From Bacillota bacterium (GTDB lineage: Bacteria; Bacillota; Clostridia; Christensenellales; Aristaeellaceae): a stretch of DNA of 64,000 bases. Shown here one piece after another: positions 35,777-44,823 of this stretch (the first letter of the stretch is position 1; the number at the start of each line of letters is the position of its first letter). A program made the position numbers and the translations under genes. Where the stretch lies: assembly GCA_023444095.1 (NCBI GenBank), contig JAEZRP010000013.1, positions 62,001-126,000 of the forward strand. The letters run 5' to 3'. The notes below the pieces were generated by a model. It had not been told where the DNA came from and did not search any database. It saw nothing but the letters and a program-made list of their open reading frames with translations.

Positions 35777-37024
35777 TCACGCGTTCAGCCGGACGGTCAC
35801 GTCGCCCGAGAGGTCGGCCGCGTCCAGCTGAATCTTTTCCATCTCGCCGGGCGTCATGATGCGCTTTCTCTGCAGAAAGATCCGCTCGCCGCCCGAATAC
35901 ACCTCGACCGTCGCGCCTCGATAGAGCGCGCCCACGCGAAAGTAAACGTCGATCATCCCGGTCGCAGCCCTGGAAATTCGCTGCGGGAGGGCGTAACGCA
36001 CGCCGTCTTCCGCCTTCACGGCGTAGCTCTCCCCCGCCTTGCGTTCTCCCACGGCGAATTTTACCGCCGCCTCGCCCGCGAGCGCAGCCTCGTCTGACAC
36101 GTTGTCGACCAGGTCGTGCACGTGCAGCACGTTCCCACACGCGAACACGCCCGGAACGGAGGTCTGCCGCGCCTCATCCACCACCGCGCCGCCCGTGACC
36201 GGGTCCATCTCGACGCCAGCGGCCTTGGAAAGCTCGTTTTCCGGGATCAGACCGACCGAGAGCAGCAGCGTGTCGCACTCATAGAACGCATCCGTGCCCG
36301 GAATCGGCATCCGCGTCTTCGGATCGACCTCGGAAACCGTGACGCCCGTCACGCGTTCGCGCCCATGAACCCTCGTCACCGTGTGGTTAAACTTGAGTGG
36401 AATTTCGTTATCCACGAGGCACTGCACAATGTTGCGGTTGAGTCCGCTCGAGTAGGGCATGATCTCCGCAACGAGCTCCACCTTCGCGCCTTCCCATGTC
36501 ATGCGCCGCGCCATGATAAGCCCGATGTCGCCCGAGCCCAGAATCACCACGCGCCTTCCGGGAAGGTAACCCTCGATGTTGTTGAGCCGCTGCGCGGTCC
36601 CCGCCGTGTAGATGCCCGCCGGGCGCGTGCCGGGGATGGAAAGCGCCCCGCGCGTCCTTTCCCGGCAGCCCATCGCGAGCACCACCGCGCCCGCCTTCAC
36701 ATGCCGGAGGCCCCGCTCCGCCGATACGCAAAGGATGTCCCTCTCTCCCGTCAGTTCAAGCGCCATGGTATCCGTCCAGACCTCGATGTTCGCACCGGCG
36801 AACTTGTCGATGAACCGCTGGGCATACTCTGGTCCCGTCAGTTCCTCGCCGAAGTAGTGAAGCCCGAACCCGTTGTGGATGCACTGCTGGAGGATGCCCC
36901 CCAGCCCCTTGTCGCGTTCGATCACGAGAATCCTGGCGCCCTTTTCCGCCTCTCTGGCGGAGAGCGCCGCCGCGAGTCCCGCCGGACCGCCGCCGATGAC
37001 GGCCACGTCGCATTCGTATGTCAT
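35777..37024 (-). CDS. NAD(P)/FAD-dependent oxidoreductase of the glp operon (GlpB-like)
   Basis: 415 aa. FAD-binding GGGPAGLAAALSARE is at residues 11-25, an inner nucleotide loop is GSGDIGLIMARR, and the C-terminal FAD motif is GVFACGNVLHVHDLVDNV. It probably transfers electrons from the GlpA-like subunit. It starts 8 bases after the GlpA-like gene and ends just before DUF1667, completing the three-gene unit common in clostridia. Confidence 0.9.
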   Translation of the reverse strand: MTYECDVAVIGGGPAGLAAALSAREAEKGARILVIERDKGLGGILQQCIHNGFGLHYFGEELTGPEYAQRFIDKFAGANIEVWTDTMALELTGERDILCVSAERGLRHVKAGAVVLAMGCRERTRGALSIPGTRPAGIYTAGTAQRLNNIEGYLPGRRVVILGSGDIGLIMARRMTWEGAKVELVAEIMPYSSGLNRNIVQCLVDNEIPLKFNHTVTRVHGRERVTGVTVSEVDPKTRMPIPGTDAFYECDTLLLSVGLIPENELSKAAGVEMDPVTGGAVVDEARQTSVPGVFACGNVLHVHDLVDNVSDEAALAGEAAVKFAVGERKAGESYAVKAEDGVRYALPQRISRAATGMIDVYFRVGALYRGATVEVYSGGERIFLQRKRIMTPGEMEKIQLDAADLSGDVTVRLNA

Positions 37025-37032
37025 ATGTCCTC

Positions 37033-38463
37033 CTATGGCCGCGTCGGGCCCGCAAGCAAATACGATTCGCCGCCGAACTTCGTGAGCTCCGTCATGGGAA
37101 TGCCGGCCTCGCGCGAGATGATCTCCATGACGCGCGGCCCGCAGAAGCCGCCCTGACAGCGTCCCATGCCCGCGCGCGTGCGCCGCTTTACGCCGTCGAG
37201 CGTGCGCGCCCCGCGCCGGACCGCCTCCACGACCTCCGCCTCCGTGATCGTCTCACAGCGGCAGATGACCCGCCCATAGAGCGGATTTTCCGCGATCGCC
37301 CGCTCCTTCTCCGTCTCCGGCATATGCCGGAAGGCGCGAATGTGTCTGCGGTTCGGATTATAGGTCCGCTTTTCGCGCAGTTCGAGTCCGGACGCGCGCA
37401 CCAGATGCTCCACCATCTCCGCGATGGCGGGCGCGCTCGTGAACCCGGGCGAGCAGATGCCCGCCGCGTGAATCATGCGGTAATCGGCCTCGGAGGCGCG
37501 GATGATGAAATCCCCCGTCGAGGGCTGTGCGCGCACGCCGGCAAACGATGTGATGACCTGCCGGAAATCGAGCGTCGGCGCGGTCCTGCGCGCCAGGCGC
37601 TTCAGATTTTCGATGCTCTTGGCGCTGACCGAGGTGTCGGACTTGTCGTCGGTTTCGATGGCCGTCGGCCCTGCGAAGCAGTTGCCGTCCACCGTGGGAG
37701 AGACGAGCACGCCCTTGCCGAGCTTGGTGGGCGTCTGGAAAAGCACCGTCCAGGGCGACTCTGCCGTCCGGTCGATGAGCAAGTATTCTCCCTTGCGCGG
37801 ACGGATGGTGAACGAATCGTCCCCGATCATGCGAGAAACGTCGTCCGCGAACACGCCGGCCGCGTTTACCACGCGCTTGGCCCGCACCCGTTCCTCGCCC
37901 AGTGCGAGCACGAACCCGTCCGCGTCGCGCGCGATGGCGGTGACGGCCGTTCCGAGAATCCACTCTGCGCCGTTGTCCCGCGCGTTCTCCGCGCACGCCA
38001 TCGTCATCTCGTAGGGACATGTAATCGCGCCCGTCCCGGCATAGAGCGCGCTCACCGCCTCCTTGCTGAGCATCGGCTCGATCCCGCGCGCCTCGTCGCC
38101 GGTGATCACGCGCATATCCGGAACGCCGTTTTTGAGTCCGCGCTCATAGAGCGCCTGCACGGTCTTCGTCTCCTCGTCCGAAAACGCGACCACGAGCGAG
38201 CCCAGCCGCCCCAGCGGCACATCCAGCTCCGCGCACCACCGATCGTACATGGCGTTGCCCCTGACGTTCAAAAGCGCCTCGAGCGAACCCGGCGGACAGT
38301 CGTAGCCCGCGTGCACGATCGCCGAATTGGCGCGCGACGCGCCCATGGCGACGTCCTCCGCCGCGTCCACGAGCGCAATTTTGATCTCGTACCGCGACAG
38401 CTGTCGCGCGATGGCCGCCCCGGTAATGCCCGCGCCGATCACCGCCACGTCAAACTCACGCAT
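37033..38463 (-). CDS. Anaerobic glycerol-3-phosphate dehydrogenase, GlpA-like
   Basis: 476 aa from ATG 38463 behind AGGGGGAG. An N-terminal DAO-type FAD domain (AVIGAGITGAAIARQLS) is followed by a C-terminal BFD-like [2Fe-2S] domain with CRCE and GRCQGGFCGPR cysteines (about residues 400-450). It oxidises glycerol-3-phosphate to dihydroxyacetone phosphate. The same frame stays open upstream to ATG 38538, through the leader terminator, but that start has no good ribosome binding site. Expression is probably controlled by GlpP antitermination. Confidence 0.9.
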   Translation of the reverse strand: MREFDVAVIGAGITGAAIARQLSRYEIKIALVDAAEDVAMGASRANSAIVHAGYDCPPGSLEALLNVRGNAMYDRWCAELDVPLGRLGSLVVAFSDEETKTVQALYERGLKNGVPDMRVITGDEARGIEPMLSKEAVSALYAGTGAITCPYEMTMACAENARDNGAEWILGTAVTAIARDADGFVLALGEERVRAKRVVNAAGVFADDVSRMIGDDSFTIRPRKGEYLLIDRTAESPWTVLFQTPTKLGKGVLVSPTVDGNCFAGPTAIETDDKSDTSVSAKSIENLKRLARRTAPTLDFRQVITSFAGVRAQPSTGDFIIRASEADYRMIHAAGICSPGFTSAPAIAEMVEHLVRASGLELREKRTYNPNRRHIRAFRHMPETEKERAIAENPLYGRVICRCETITEAEVVEAVRRGARTLDGVKRRTRAGMGRCQGGFCGPRVMEIISREAGIPMTELTKFGGESYLLAGPTRP

Positions 38464-38493
38464 GCGTCTCCCCCTCTTTCCCGATTGCCATAG

Positions 38494-38540
38494 AAAAAAC
38501 CATGACGAAAAACCCCGCGCAAACGGGATCGTCGTCATGG
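38494..38540 (-). terminator. Leader terminator of the glp operon, likely GlpP target
   Basis: Minus strand: 9-bp stem (38540-38532 with 38508-38500), an inner CCCG/CGGG stem, then six T (38499-38494). It sits between a perfect promoter and the GlpA-like start, as the terminator in the Bacillus glpD leader does. Confidence 0.8.
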
Positions 38541-38570
38541 CTTCTCTTTCTCTCTGCCAGTCCTTGTTAT

Positions 38571-38599
38571 ATTATATGTGCCTGATGCCGATTTGTCAA
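38571..38599 (-). promoter_or_regulatory. Promoter of the glp operon
   Basis: Minus strand: TTGACA (38599-38594), 17-base spacer, TATAAT (38576-38571). Transcription starts near 38564, giving a leader of about 100 nt. Confidence 0.88.
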
Positions 38600-38607
38600 G
38601 AAGCCGT

Positions 38608-38636
38608 TTGACTCCGGACGGCATCTATGCTATAAT
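38608..38636 (+). promoter_or_regulatory. Promoter of the divergent flavoprotein gene
   Basis: TTGACT (38608-38613), 17-base spacer, TATAAT (38631-38636). Its -35 lies 8 bases from that of the divergent glp promoter. Confidence 0.85.
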
Positions 38637-38669
38637 CTTTCTTTGGTCGGACGACAGGAGGTTATTAAT

Positions 38670-40076
38670 ATGAAGCATTACGACGTCATCATCGTCGGCG
38701 CCGGACCGGCGGGCATCTTCACCGCGCTTGAATACACGGAAAAAATGCCCGGCGCGCAGGTGCTCTTGATAGATTCGGGGCTGCACATCGACAGGCGCAA
38801 GTGCCCCGCGCGCGACCTGCACCGCTGCGTAGGCTGCGATCCCTGCAACATCATGAGCGGCTGGTCGGGCGCAGGCGCGTTCTCGGACGGCAAACTCTCG
38901 CTCTCCGAGGACGTGGGCGGCAATATCGTCGATTACATGACGCGCCAGGAGGCGCGCGAACTGATCGCCTACGCGGATTCGATTTACCTCAGGCACGGGG
39001 CGCCGACGCTCGTCCACGGCCTCAACGATCCCAAAGTGGAGGAGATCGCCTACGAGTGCTCCCGCCACAACATCCGGCTGGTTCAGTGCCCGGTTCGTCA
39101 CCTCGGCACCGAGAACGCGTTCACGGTGCTGCGCGACATGTACGTCACCCTCGCAGCGCGCACCGGCTTCGAGTTCCGGGAGCGCACGAGCGCCGAGGGG
39201 CTGCTCGTCGAGGACGGCAAGGTCGCGGGCGTCTACATGCGCACATCGGGCGGCGCGCAGATCCTTGAGCGCGCGAAGTACGTGGTCGCGGCTCCCGGGC
39301 GCGGGGGCGCTTCGTGGCTTTCCCAAATGGCGAAGGAGAACCACATTCAGACCTACAACAACGAGGTGGACATCGGGGTGCGCGTCGAGGTGCCGAACTC
39401 GGTGATGGACGGTCTCACCAAGCACCTGTACGAAGCGAAGATGATCTACTACTCCGACACCTTCGAAAACAAGGTGCGTACCTTCTGCATGAACCCCGGC
39501 GGACTGGTGAGCGAGGAGCACTACGAGGGCGGGCTCGCGGTCGTAAACGGCCACAGCTACGCGGATGAAAAGCTCAGGACCGGGAACACCAACTTTGCGC
39601 TTCTGGTCTCCACGCGCTTTACGGAGCCCTTCAACCAGCCCATCGAGTACGGCCGTTACATCGCGCAGCTTGGAAACATGCTGACCGGCGGCGGCGTCAT
39701 GGTGCAAAGGCTGGGCGACCTCAAGGCCGGGCGGCGCACGGACCTCTCGCGGCTTCGCAAGTCCACCACCATCCCGACGCTCGAAACCGCGGTGCCGGGC
39801 GACCTTTCATTCGTCCTCCCGCACAGGCACCTCACGAGCATCATCGAGTCGATCCGCGCGTTCGACAAGGTCGCGCCTGGGCTCGACTCCATGAACACGC
39901 TTCTCTACGGCGTGGAGGTGAAGTTTTACTCGTCCAAGGTGAAGGTGAGCCCCAAGTTCGAGACCGCTCTGCCCGGCTTCTACGCCATCGGCGACGGCGC
40001 GGGCGTGACGCGCGGACTCATGCAGGCGTCGGTCACAGGCGTGGTCGTCGCGCGGGACATCGCTTCGAAGGTTTAG
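38670..40076 (+). CDS. FAD-dependent oxidoreductase
   Basis: 468 aa from ATG 38670, 8 bases after AGGAGG. The FAD loop is VGAGPAGIFTALEYTEK at residues 9-25; CPARDLHRCVGCDPCNIMSGW carries four cysteines that could bind an Fe-S cluster; the C-terminal motif is GFYAIGDGAGVTRG. This matches the group of uncharacterised NAD(P)/FAD dehydrogenases widespread in anaerobic Firmicutes. It is divergent from the glp operon. Substrate unknown. Confidence 0.85.
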   Translation: MKHYDVIIVGAGPAGIFTALEYTEKMPGAQVLLIDSGLHIDRRKCPARDLHRCVGCDPCNIMSGWSGAGAFSDGKLSLSEDVGGNIVDYMTRQEARELIAYADSIYLRHGAPTLVHGLNDPKVEEIAYECSRHNIRLVQCPVRHLGTENAFTVLRDMYVTLAARTGFEFRERTSAEGLLVEDGKVAGVYMRTSGGAQILERAKYVVAAPGRGGASWLSQMAKENHIQTYNNEVDIGVRVEVPNSVMDGLTKHLYEAKMIYYSDTFENKVRTFCMNPGGLVSEEHYEGGLAVVNGHSYADEKLRTGNTNFALLVSTRFTEPFNQPIEYGRYIAQLGNMLTGGGVMVQRLGDLKAGRRTDLSRLRKSTTIPTLETAVPGDLSFVLPHRHLTSIIESIRAFDKVAPGLDSMNTLLYGVEVKFYSSKVKVSPKFETALPGFYAIGDGAGVTRGLMQASVTGVVVARDIASKV

Positions 40077-40143
40077 AAAGCCGTTTCAACTGTCGCGCCT
40101 CCGGGTATCATATAGATAGAAAGTCTGCCGGGAGGTGTGGTAA

Positions 40144-40311
40144 ATGGATCAAAACCCGAAACAGAACCCCAACGATTTCAAAGGGCCGCGCCCCGAAGAG
40201 GAAATCTCCTTCGACGTCGCCGTCTGCTCCCCCGAATTCAAGGAGGGCTGCAAGGAGCCTACGGATGAGCAGATCGACAGGGAACGCGCCGAGAAGGAAA
40301 AGAAAAAGTAA
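40144..40311 (+). CDS. Small charged protein of unknown function
   Basis: 55 aa, not recognised. The ATG follows GGGAGGTG at 6 bases and the stop is followed by a strong terminator, so it looks genuinely expressed. The protein is hydrophilic, proline/asparagine-rich at the start, acidic in the middle (PEEEIS) and lysine-rich at the end (EKEKKK), with two cysteines (VCSPEFKEGCK). No membrane segment or signal peptide. Confidence 0.7.
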   Translation: MDQNPKQNPNDFKGPRPEEEISFDVAVCSPEFKEGCKEPTDEQIDRERAEKEKKK

Positions 40312-40347
40312 CGGCGAAGTTCCTTCCTCCGCCTAGATACATCAAGC

Positions 40348-40384
40348 CCCGTCCGCGCAGGATCAGCGCCGGGCGGGGTTTTTT
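40348..40384 (+). terminator. Terminator of the small-protein gene
   Basis: 9-bp stem (40348-40356 with 40371-40379) followed by five T. Confidence 0.88.
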
Positions 40385-40390
40385 GCATGC

Positions 40391-40416
40391 AAAAAACCTC
40401 CCCGTTTCCGGGGAGG
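40391..40416 (-). terminator. Terminator of the SLH protein gene
   Basis: Minus strand: 8-bp stem (40416-40409 with 40404-40397), tetraloop, six T (40396-40391). It faces the plus-strand terminator across a GCATGC. Confidence 0.9.
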
Positions 40417-40431
40417 CCGCCCTGCGTTCGA

Positions 40432-42612
40432 TCAGAATGAACGGTTCAGGAAATTGTAGATGATCTGCGCGCCTTCCGCACGGGTGAGCTCGGCGGTGGC
40501 GTTGATGTTGTTGTCCGCGTCCGGCGCGATGAGGCCCATGCCGTAGGCGATCGCCACATGGCCGTAATCGGCTTCCGTGATGCTCGCGTCGTCGGCGAAT
40601 CCGGAACTGTAGATGCCGGTAAAGCCCGCCACGTCGCCGAAGCCGTGCATGTCTACGATCAGGCCCGCGAACTGGAGCTTCGTCACAGGCGCGTCAGGCT
40701 CCGAAGCCGAGAAGTCGGGCGCGCCGATCTGCGCCGCGTTGGTACAGAGGGCCGTAAATTCCATGTCCTCGACACCTGTGTACCCGCCCGCCTGCAAGAG
40801 GAGGATGAGCATGTCGCGCACGGTGAACGCGCTATCGGGCTTGAATTCGCCGCCCGAGAACCCGACGCCGAATCTGGCGAGCGCCTCGATGGCCTCCTGC
40901 TGCTCGACGCCCTCGATGTCGGAATACCCGTACATTCCTGCCGTCGCGTTGTAGCCGTAGCGCAGGAGCTCGCCCGTTGTGGCGTCGATGCCGTAGACGT
41001 CGTAATTGTCCGCAAACCGCCAGGCCAGGGTGCGCGTATAGGTGTAGCTGTAACCATAGGTTCCGTCCGACTGCGGCACGGAGACGAGCGCCAGCTCAAA
41101 GGGGAGTGCCCCTGCAAACGTCTCGTAGGCCGCGTCCGCGGTCACGAGCTCGCCCGCATCCTTCTCCTCGAACTCCTGTTCCTCGTTCCAGTATTTGTAG
41201 AAGCTGTCGATCGTGCCGTCGTCCGCGTTCACGTTCACGCTGACGTAATTGCCGTCGAATGTGTAGCCGTTGTGGAGCCGGACGTAGTAGTAGTTCGCGG
41301 TGGGCGAATAGTAGTACGGGCTCGCGTAGTCGTTCTTCGTCGAAAGTTCGATGGAGGAGAAGATGTCCGGGAAATACTTCTGAATAAACGCGTCTGAGAT
41401 CGATTGGTTGTTCTCCAAGTCCACGTTGGAATCGTAGGTCCCGTAGATGTAGGGATGCCCGGTGTAGAACGATTCGAGTTCGCCGGTCGCGGCCACTAGC
41501 GTCACGTTCTTGGTGTCGTAGTAGCCCATGCCCTTGTCGACTGCGGCGATGGCCTCCTGGCTCAGGCCGTAGCGGCTCGAAAGCTCCTCGTCCGTAATCT
41601 TGCGGGAATAGGTGAGGCTGCCCACCAGCCCGCTCTCGCCGTTGTAGTAGTTGACAGAGGTCAGAAGATAGTCGTCCGTCAGGCCGAATTCCGTAAACGC
41701 GCGCGCCTTCTGGTCCAACTCGTCGGCAGGAAGCGCGTCCTTGTAGACGCTGATGCCCTTGAGCTCCGCCTCTGTGAGCTGCTTGACCTCAACCGTCGCG
41801 CCGTCGCCGTAACCGCCGGCCATTTCGCTCATGGCGCCGTCGCCCTCGCCGCCTGCATAGATATCGTCGATGTTCACAACCTCGCCGTCCGCCGCGCGCA
41901 CGATGAAGTTGCCGTTGTAGTTGCGGATGTAGCAGAGTTTAGCGACACCGCCATCAGTCATGACATAATACTTGAGGGTCAGCGCGCTTTTATCCTTGAG
42001 AAGCTCCTTCGCTTCCTCCTCGGTGATGTTCACCGCCGTGTCAAAGTCCGCGTTCACGAACTTCATGTAGCTGTCCGAACGGTAGTAGTTGGTGACCTTC
42101 ATTTCCTTGAGGTCGACCGTCACGCTGAGCGTAATGTCCGTGGGATACTCGCCGATGACGAGCCTTCCGGAGACGTAAGCGCTGGTCGTGTTGTCGTTTG
42201 CGAGGCTCTCGGTCACTTCGTCGAGCGTCCAGCTCTTTCCCTCGCCGATCACGCGTCCCAGAAACTCACTGGCAGTCTCGCGCACCGAGTCCGTTCCCGC
42301 GGTCGGAAAGCGCGGCACATAGTCGTTGCTATAGGAATAACCGCCGTCGCCCTCATATCTGGAGTAGCTCAGGATCTCTCCCTCGGCGGAACATGTCACG
42401 TAGATGCTCGTGTACCCGCCGGACCATGTAAGGTTCCAGGTGCCGTCGTAGCTGTCGGATGTAAAATCGGCAAAGTCGTCCGATATGTCAAGCGCCTGCT
42501 TGACGCGCAGCGTAATGTCCTCCAGAGTCAATTGTGTTCCCTCTCCCATCGCGGGTACGGCCAACGCCGCAAGCAACGCGAGCGCGCAAATCAGCGCGAG
42601 TACCTTTTTCAT
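40432..42612 (-). CDS. Secreted S-layer-homology (SLH) protein with PepSY/YcdB-like domains
   Basis: 726 aa from ATG 42612 behind GGGAGGAAAGG. A signal peptide is clear (MKKVLALICALALLAAL, cleavage after AMGE or so). The middle (residues about 25-560) has repeated YcdB/PepSY-like units with DGEVVNIDDI and TGELLRYGYN type strands. Two to three SLH modules end the protein (ARFGVGFSGGEFKPDSAFTVRDML; TAELTRAEGAQIIYNFL), which bind secondary cell-wall polymer. It is probably anchored at the surface; its function beyond that is unknown. Confidence 0.85.
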   Translation of the reverse strand: MKKVLALICALALLAALAVPAMGEGTQLTLEDITLRVKQALDISDDFADFTSDSYDGTWNLTWSGGYTSIYVTCSAEGEILSYSRYEGDGGYSYSNDYVPRFPTAGTDSVRETASEFLGRVIGEGKSWTLDEVTESLANDNTTSAYVSGRLVIGEYPTDITLSVTVDLKEMKVTNYYRSDSYMKFVNADFDTAVNITEEEAKELLKDKSALTLKYYVMTDGGVAKLCYIRNYNGNFIVRAADGEVVNIDDIYAGGEGDGAMSEMAGGYGDGATVEVKQLTEAELKGISVYKDALPADELDQKARAFTEFGLTDDYLLTSVNYYNGESGLVGSLTYSRKITDEELSSRYGLSQEAIAAVDKGMGYYDTKNVTLVAATGELESFYTGHPYIYGTYDSNVDLENNQSISDAFIQKYFPDIFSSIELSTKNDYASPYYYSPTANYYYVRLHNGYTFDGNYVSVNVNADDGTIDSFYKYWNEEQEFEEKDAGELVTADAAYETFAGALPFELALVSVPQSDGTYGYSYTYTRTLAWRFADNYDVYGIDATTGELLRYGYNATAGMYGYSDIEGVEQQEAIEALARFGVGFSGGEFKPDSAFTVRDMLILLLQAGGYTGVEDMEFTALCTNAAQIGAPDFSASEPDAPVTKLQFAGLIVDMHGFGDVAGFTGIYSSGFADDASITEADYGHVAIAYGMGLIAPDADNNINATAELTRAEGAQIIYNFLNRSF

Positions 42613-42698
42613 GTCCTTTCCTCCCTCAGGTTTGATGTACAGATTGGACGCGCGCGCATTGCAAAAGTTCCAGTGATTGGCGAAGGCGCCGCACCGGA

Positions 42699-42727
42699 TT
42701 GACAATGAAATTCATGTCCCTTATAAT
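42699..42727 (+). promoter_or_regulatory. Promoter of the nucleotidyltransferase-nucleoside hydrolase operon
   Basis: TTGACA (42699-42704), 17-base spacer, TATAAT (42722-42727) followed by GG. Confidence 0.88.
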
Positions 42728-42763
42728 GGCAGGGAATGGAAATGCGGCGCTGCGGAGGGTGCA

Positions 42764-43864
42764 ATGAACGAGGAAACGAGAAGGGCCATCCTTTCGAAAA
42801 ATCAGAAGCTCATCGACATGGTGATCGAGCGGGCGAGCCGCGACTATCCCGACGAGGTGGCTCTCATCGGACTCACGGGCTCTTTTCTGACCGGCGACTA
42901 CCACGAGAACAGCGACCTTGACCTCATCATCATAAACGACACCGACCGACCCTGGGCCATGGCGCGCACATTCATCCTGGGCGACGTGGGATACGATATC
43001 TACATGACGCCCTGGTCTCCGCGCATCGAGGCTCAGTCGAGGCTTGAGAGTCCGATGGTCGCGCACCTCCTGGAAATGAAGGTGCTCTACTGCGCCAAGC
43101 CGGAATTCATGGAAAAATTCCAGGCCTACCGGCAGCGCGCGCTCGACGAACTTTCAAAGCCCATCGGGCCCGCCTGCCTGACGCGCGCGCGAAAGTGGAT
43201 CGACGACATGAAGCGCGACTACGCCAACGCCTGCGTCGAGGATGATCTCGGGCCGGTCCGCTATGCCGCCGGCGGCGTTATCTATGGTGCGATCAACGCG
43301 CTCACGCAGCTCAACAACACCTACATCCGCCAGGGTGTCCGCCGCTATCGCGAAATCGCCGCAGGCTACGCGCATCTGCCCGAAAACTTCCTTGAAGACC
43401 ACGACGCGCTGATCGCGGCGAAAGACGTACCTGCGCTGCGCAAAGCCGCGCTTCGGCTCCTTAAAGGCGTGGAGGCACTGTGGCGCGGCATGGATGCGCG
43501 GTTCGGAGAACATCCGAAACCCAGCTATGAAAATCTGGCCGGCACCTACGAGGAACTGTGGTGCAACTGCCGCAACAAGGTGCTTCGGGCGGCGGGAGAT
43601 AAAGATCCGGCGTACCTCTTCCAGGCCGCGCTCGGCGCGCAGAATTATCTCGACGAAATGCGCGACGCGGTGTGCGGCACCCCGAAATTCGACCTGATGG
43701 CGCACTTCGACGCGGAGGACCCGGCCACGTTCCGGGACGCGTTCCTTGCCGCGGCGGACATCTATGCCACGGAATACGAGAAGGTCGGCCGCAGGATCGA
43801 ACGATATGAGACCTTCGAAGAACTGTACCAGAGCTACATCGTCGACAGCAAGGAGGAAGTATGA
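42764..43864 (+). CDS. Nucleotidyltransferase domain protein
   Basis: 366 aa from ATG 42764, with GGAGG 5 bases upstream. The polymerase-beta-type nucleotidyltransferase signature is at residues about 35-55: GLTGSFLTGDY then NSDLDLIII, giving GS and DxD metal ligands. A long alpha-helical C-terminal part follows, as in aminoglycoside- or tRNA-type nucleotidyltransferases, but no specific family is recognised. The stop overlaps the nucleoside hydrolase start by 4 bases. Confidence 0.8.
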   Translation: MNEETRRAILSKNQKLIDMVIERASRDYPDEVALIGLTGSFLTGDYHENSDLDLIIINDTDRPWAMARTFILGDVGYDIYMTPWSPRIEAQSRLESPMVAHLLEMKVLYCAKPEFMEKFQAYRQRALDELSKPIGPACLTRARKWIDDMKRDYANACVEDDLGPVRYAAGGVIYGAINALTQLNNTYIRQGVRRYREIAAGYAHLPENFLEDHDALIAAKDVPALRKAALRLLKGVEALWRGMDARFGEHPKPSYENLAGTYEELWCNCRNKVLRAAGDKDPAYLFQAALGAQNYLDEMRDAVCGTPKFDLMAHFDAEDPATFRDAFLAAADIYATEYEKVGRRIERYETFEELYQSYIVDSKEEV

Positions 43865-44778
43865 ACGACATCGAGATGATCAAAAGGCTGGAGCGCCCGC
43901 AAGGGAAGATTCGCATGGTGCTTGATACCGACGCGTACAACGAGATCGACGACCAATTCGCGATCGCCTACGCACTCAAGTCGCCCGAGCGCATCTCGCT
44001 CGAGGCCATCTACGCCGCTCCGTTTTTGAACGACAAATCCGTCGGCCCCGAGGATGGCATGGAAAAAAGCTACGACGAGATTCTGAAGCTTCTGCGTCTC
44101 GCCGGGCGCGAAGACATGGCGGGATTGGTGTACCGGGGCTCGCGCGGCTACCTCGAGGCGGAGGACAGACCCCTCGAATCTCCCGCCGCGGACGACCTGA
44201 TCGCGCGCGCGCGCCAATATGCGCCGGACGACCCGCTCTACGTGGTGGCAATCGGCGCGATCACCAACGTTGCGTCGGCGCTCATCAAGGCGCCGGACAT
44301 TGCGGAGAAGATCGTCGTCGTGTGGTTGGGCGGGCACGCGCTCCACTGGCCCGACACGCGCGAGTTCAACATGTTCCAGGATGTCGCCGCCGCGCGCGTG
44401 GTGTTTGACTCCGGCGCGCCCCTCGTCCAGCTTCCCTGCGCGGGCGTGGTCGATCACTGCGCCGTCACGAAGCCCGAGCTCGAACTCTGGCTGGTCGGGA
44501 AAAACCCGCTCGCGACGTACCTCGCGGAGAACACCATCGCGGAGGCCGAGTCCTACGCGAAGGGCCGCCCTTGGAGCCGCGTGATCTGGGATGTGACGAC
44601 CATCGGCTGGCTGCTGGATCAGACGGGCTCGATGATGCAAGACCGGCTCGAACGTCGTCCGATTCCGGAGTACGACGATCATTACAGCTTCGACCCAAGG
44701 CGCCCTTTCATGAAGTACGTGTGGTCAATCAGCCGCGATGCGTTGTTTGAAGATATGTTTACAAGGCTCGCAAAATAG
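43861..44778 (+). CDS. Nucleoside hydrolase (IUNH family)
   Basis: 305 aa. The calcium-binding motif near the N-terminus reads DTDAYNEIDDQFAIAYAL (residues about 22-39), a variant of DTDPGxDDA with extra residues, and further aspartate/asparagine ligands appear in VAIGAITNVA and GVVDHCAV. It hydrolyses the N-glycosidic bond of nucleosides. The modified motif is typical of a distinct subgroup, so the substrate may differ. Coupled to the nucleotidyltransferase gene. Confidence 0.87.
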   Translation: MNDIEMIKRLERPQGKIRMVLDTDAYNEIDDQFAIAYALKSPERISLEAIYAAPFLNDKSVGPEDGMEKSYDEILKLLRLAGREDMAGLVYRGSRGYLEAEDRPLESPAADDLIARARQYAPDDPLYVVAIGAITNVASALIKAPDIAEKIVVVWLGGHALHWPDTREFNMFQDVAAARVVFDSGAPLVQLPCAGVVDHCAVTKPELELWLVGKNPLATYLAENTIAEAESYAKGRPWSRVIWDVTTIGWLLDQTGSMMQDRLERRPIPEYDDHYSFDPRRPFMKYVWSISRDALFEDMFTRLAK

Positions 44779-44787
44779 TAATCGGCA

Positions 44788-44823
44788 AGGAGGATCTCCC
44801 CGCTGGGCGGAGCTCCTCTTTTT
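44788..44823 (+). terminator. Terminator of the nucleoside hydrolase operon
   Basis: An imperfect GC-rich stem of about 10 pairs with one internal mismatch, followed by five T (44819-44823). The 214 bases from here to 45037 contain no recognisable gene. Confidence 0.75.
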
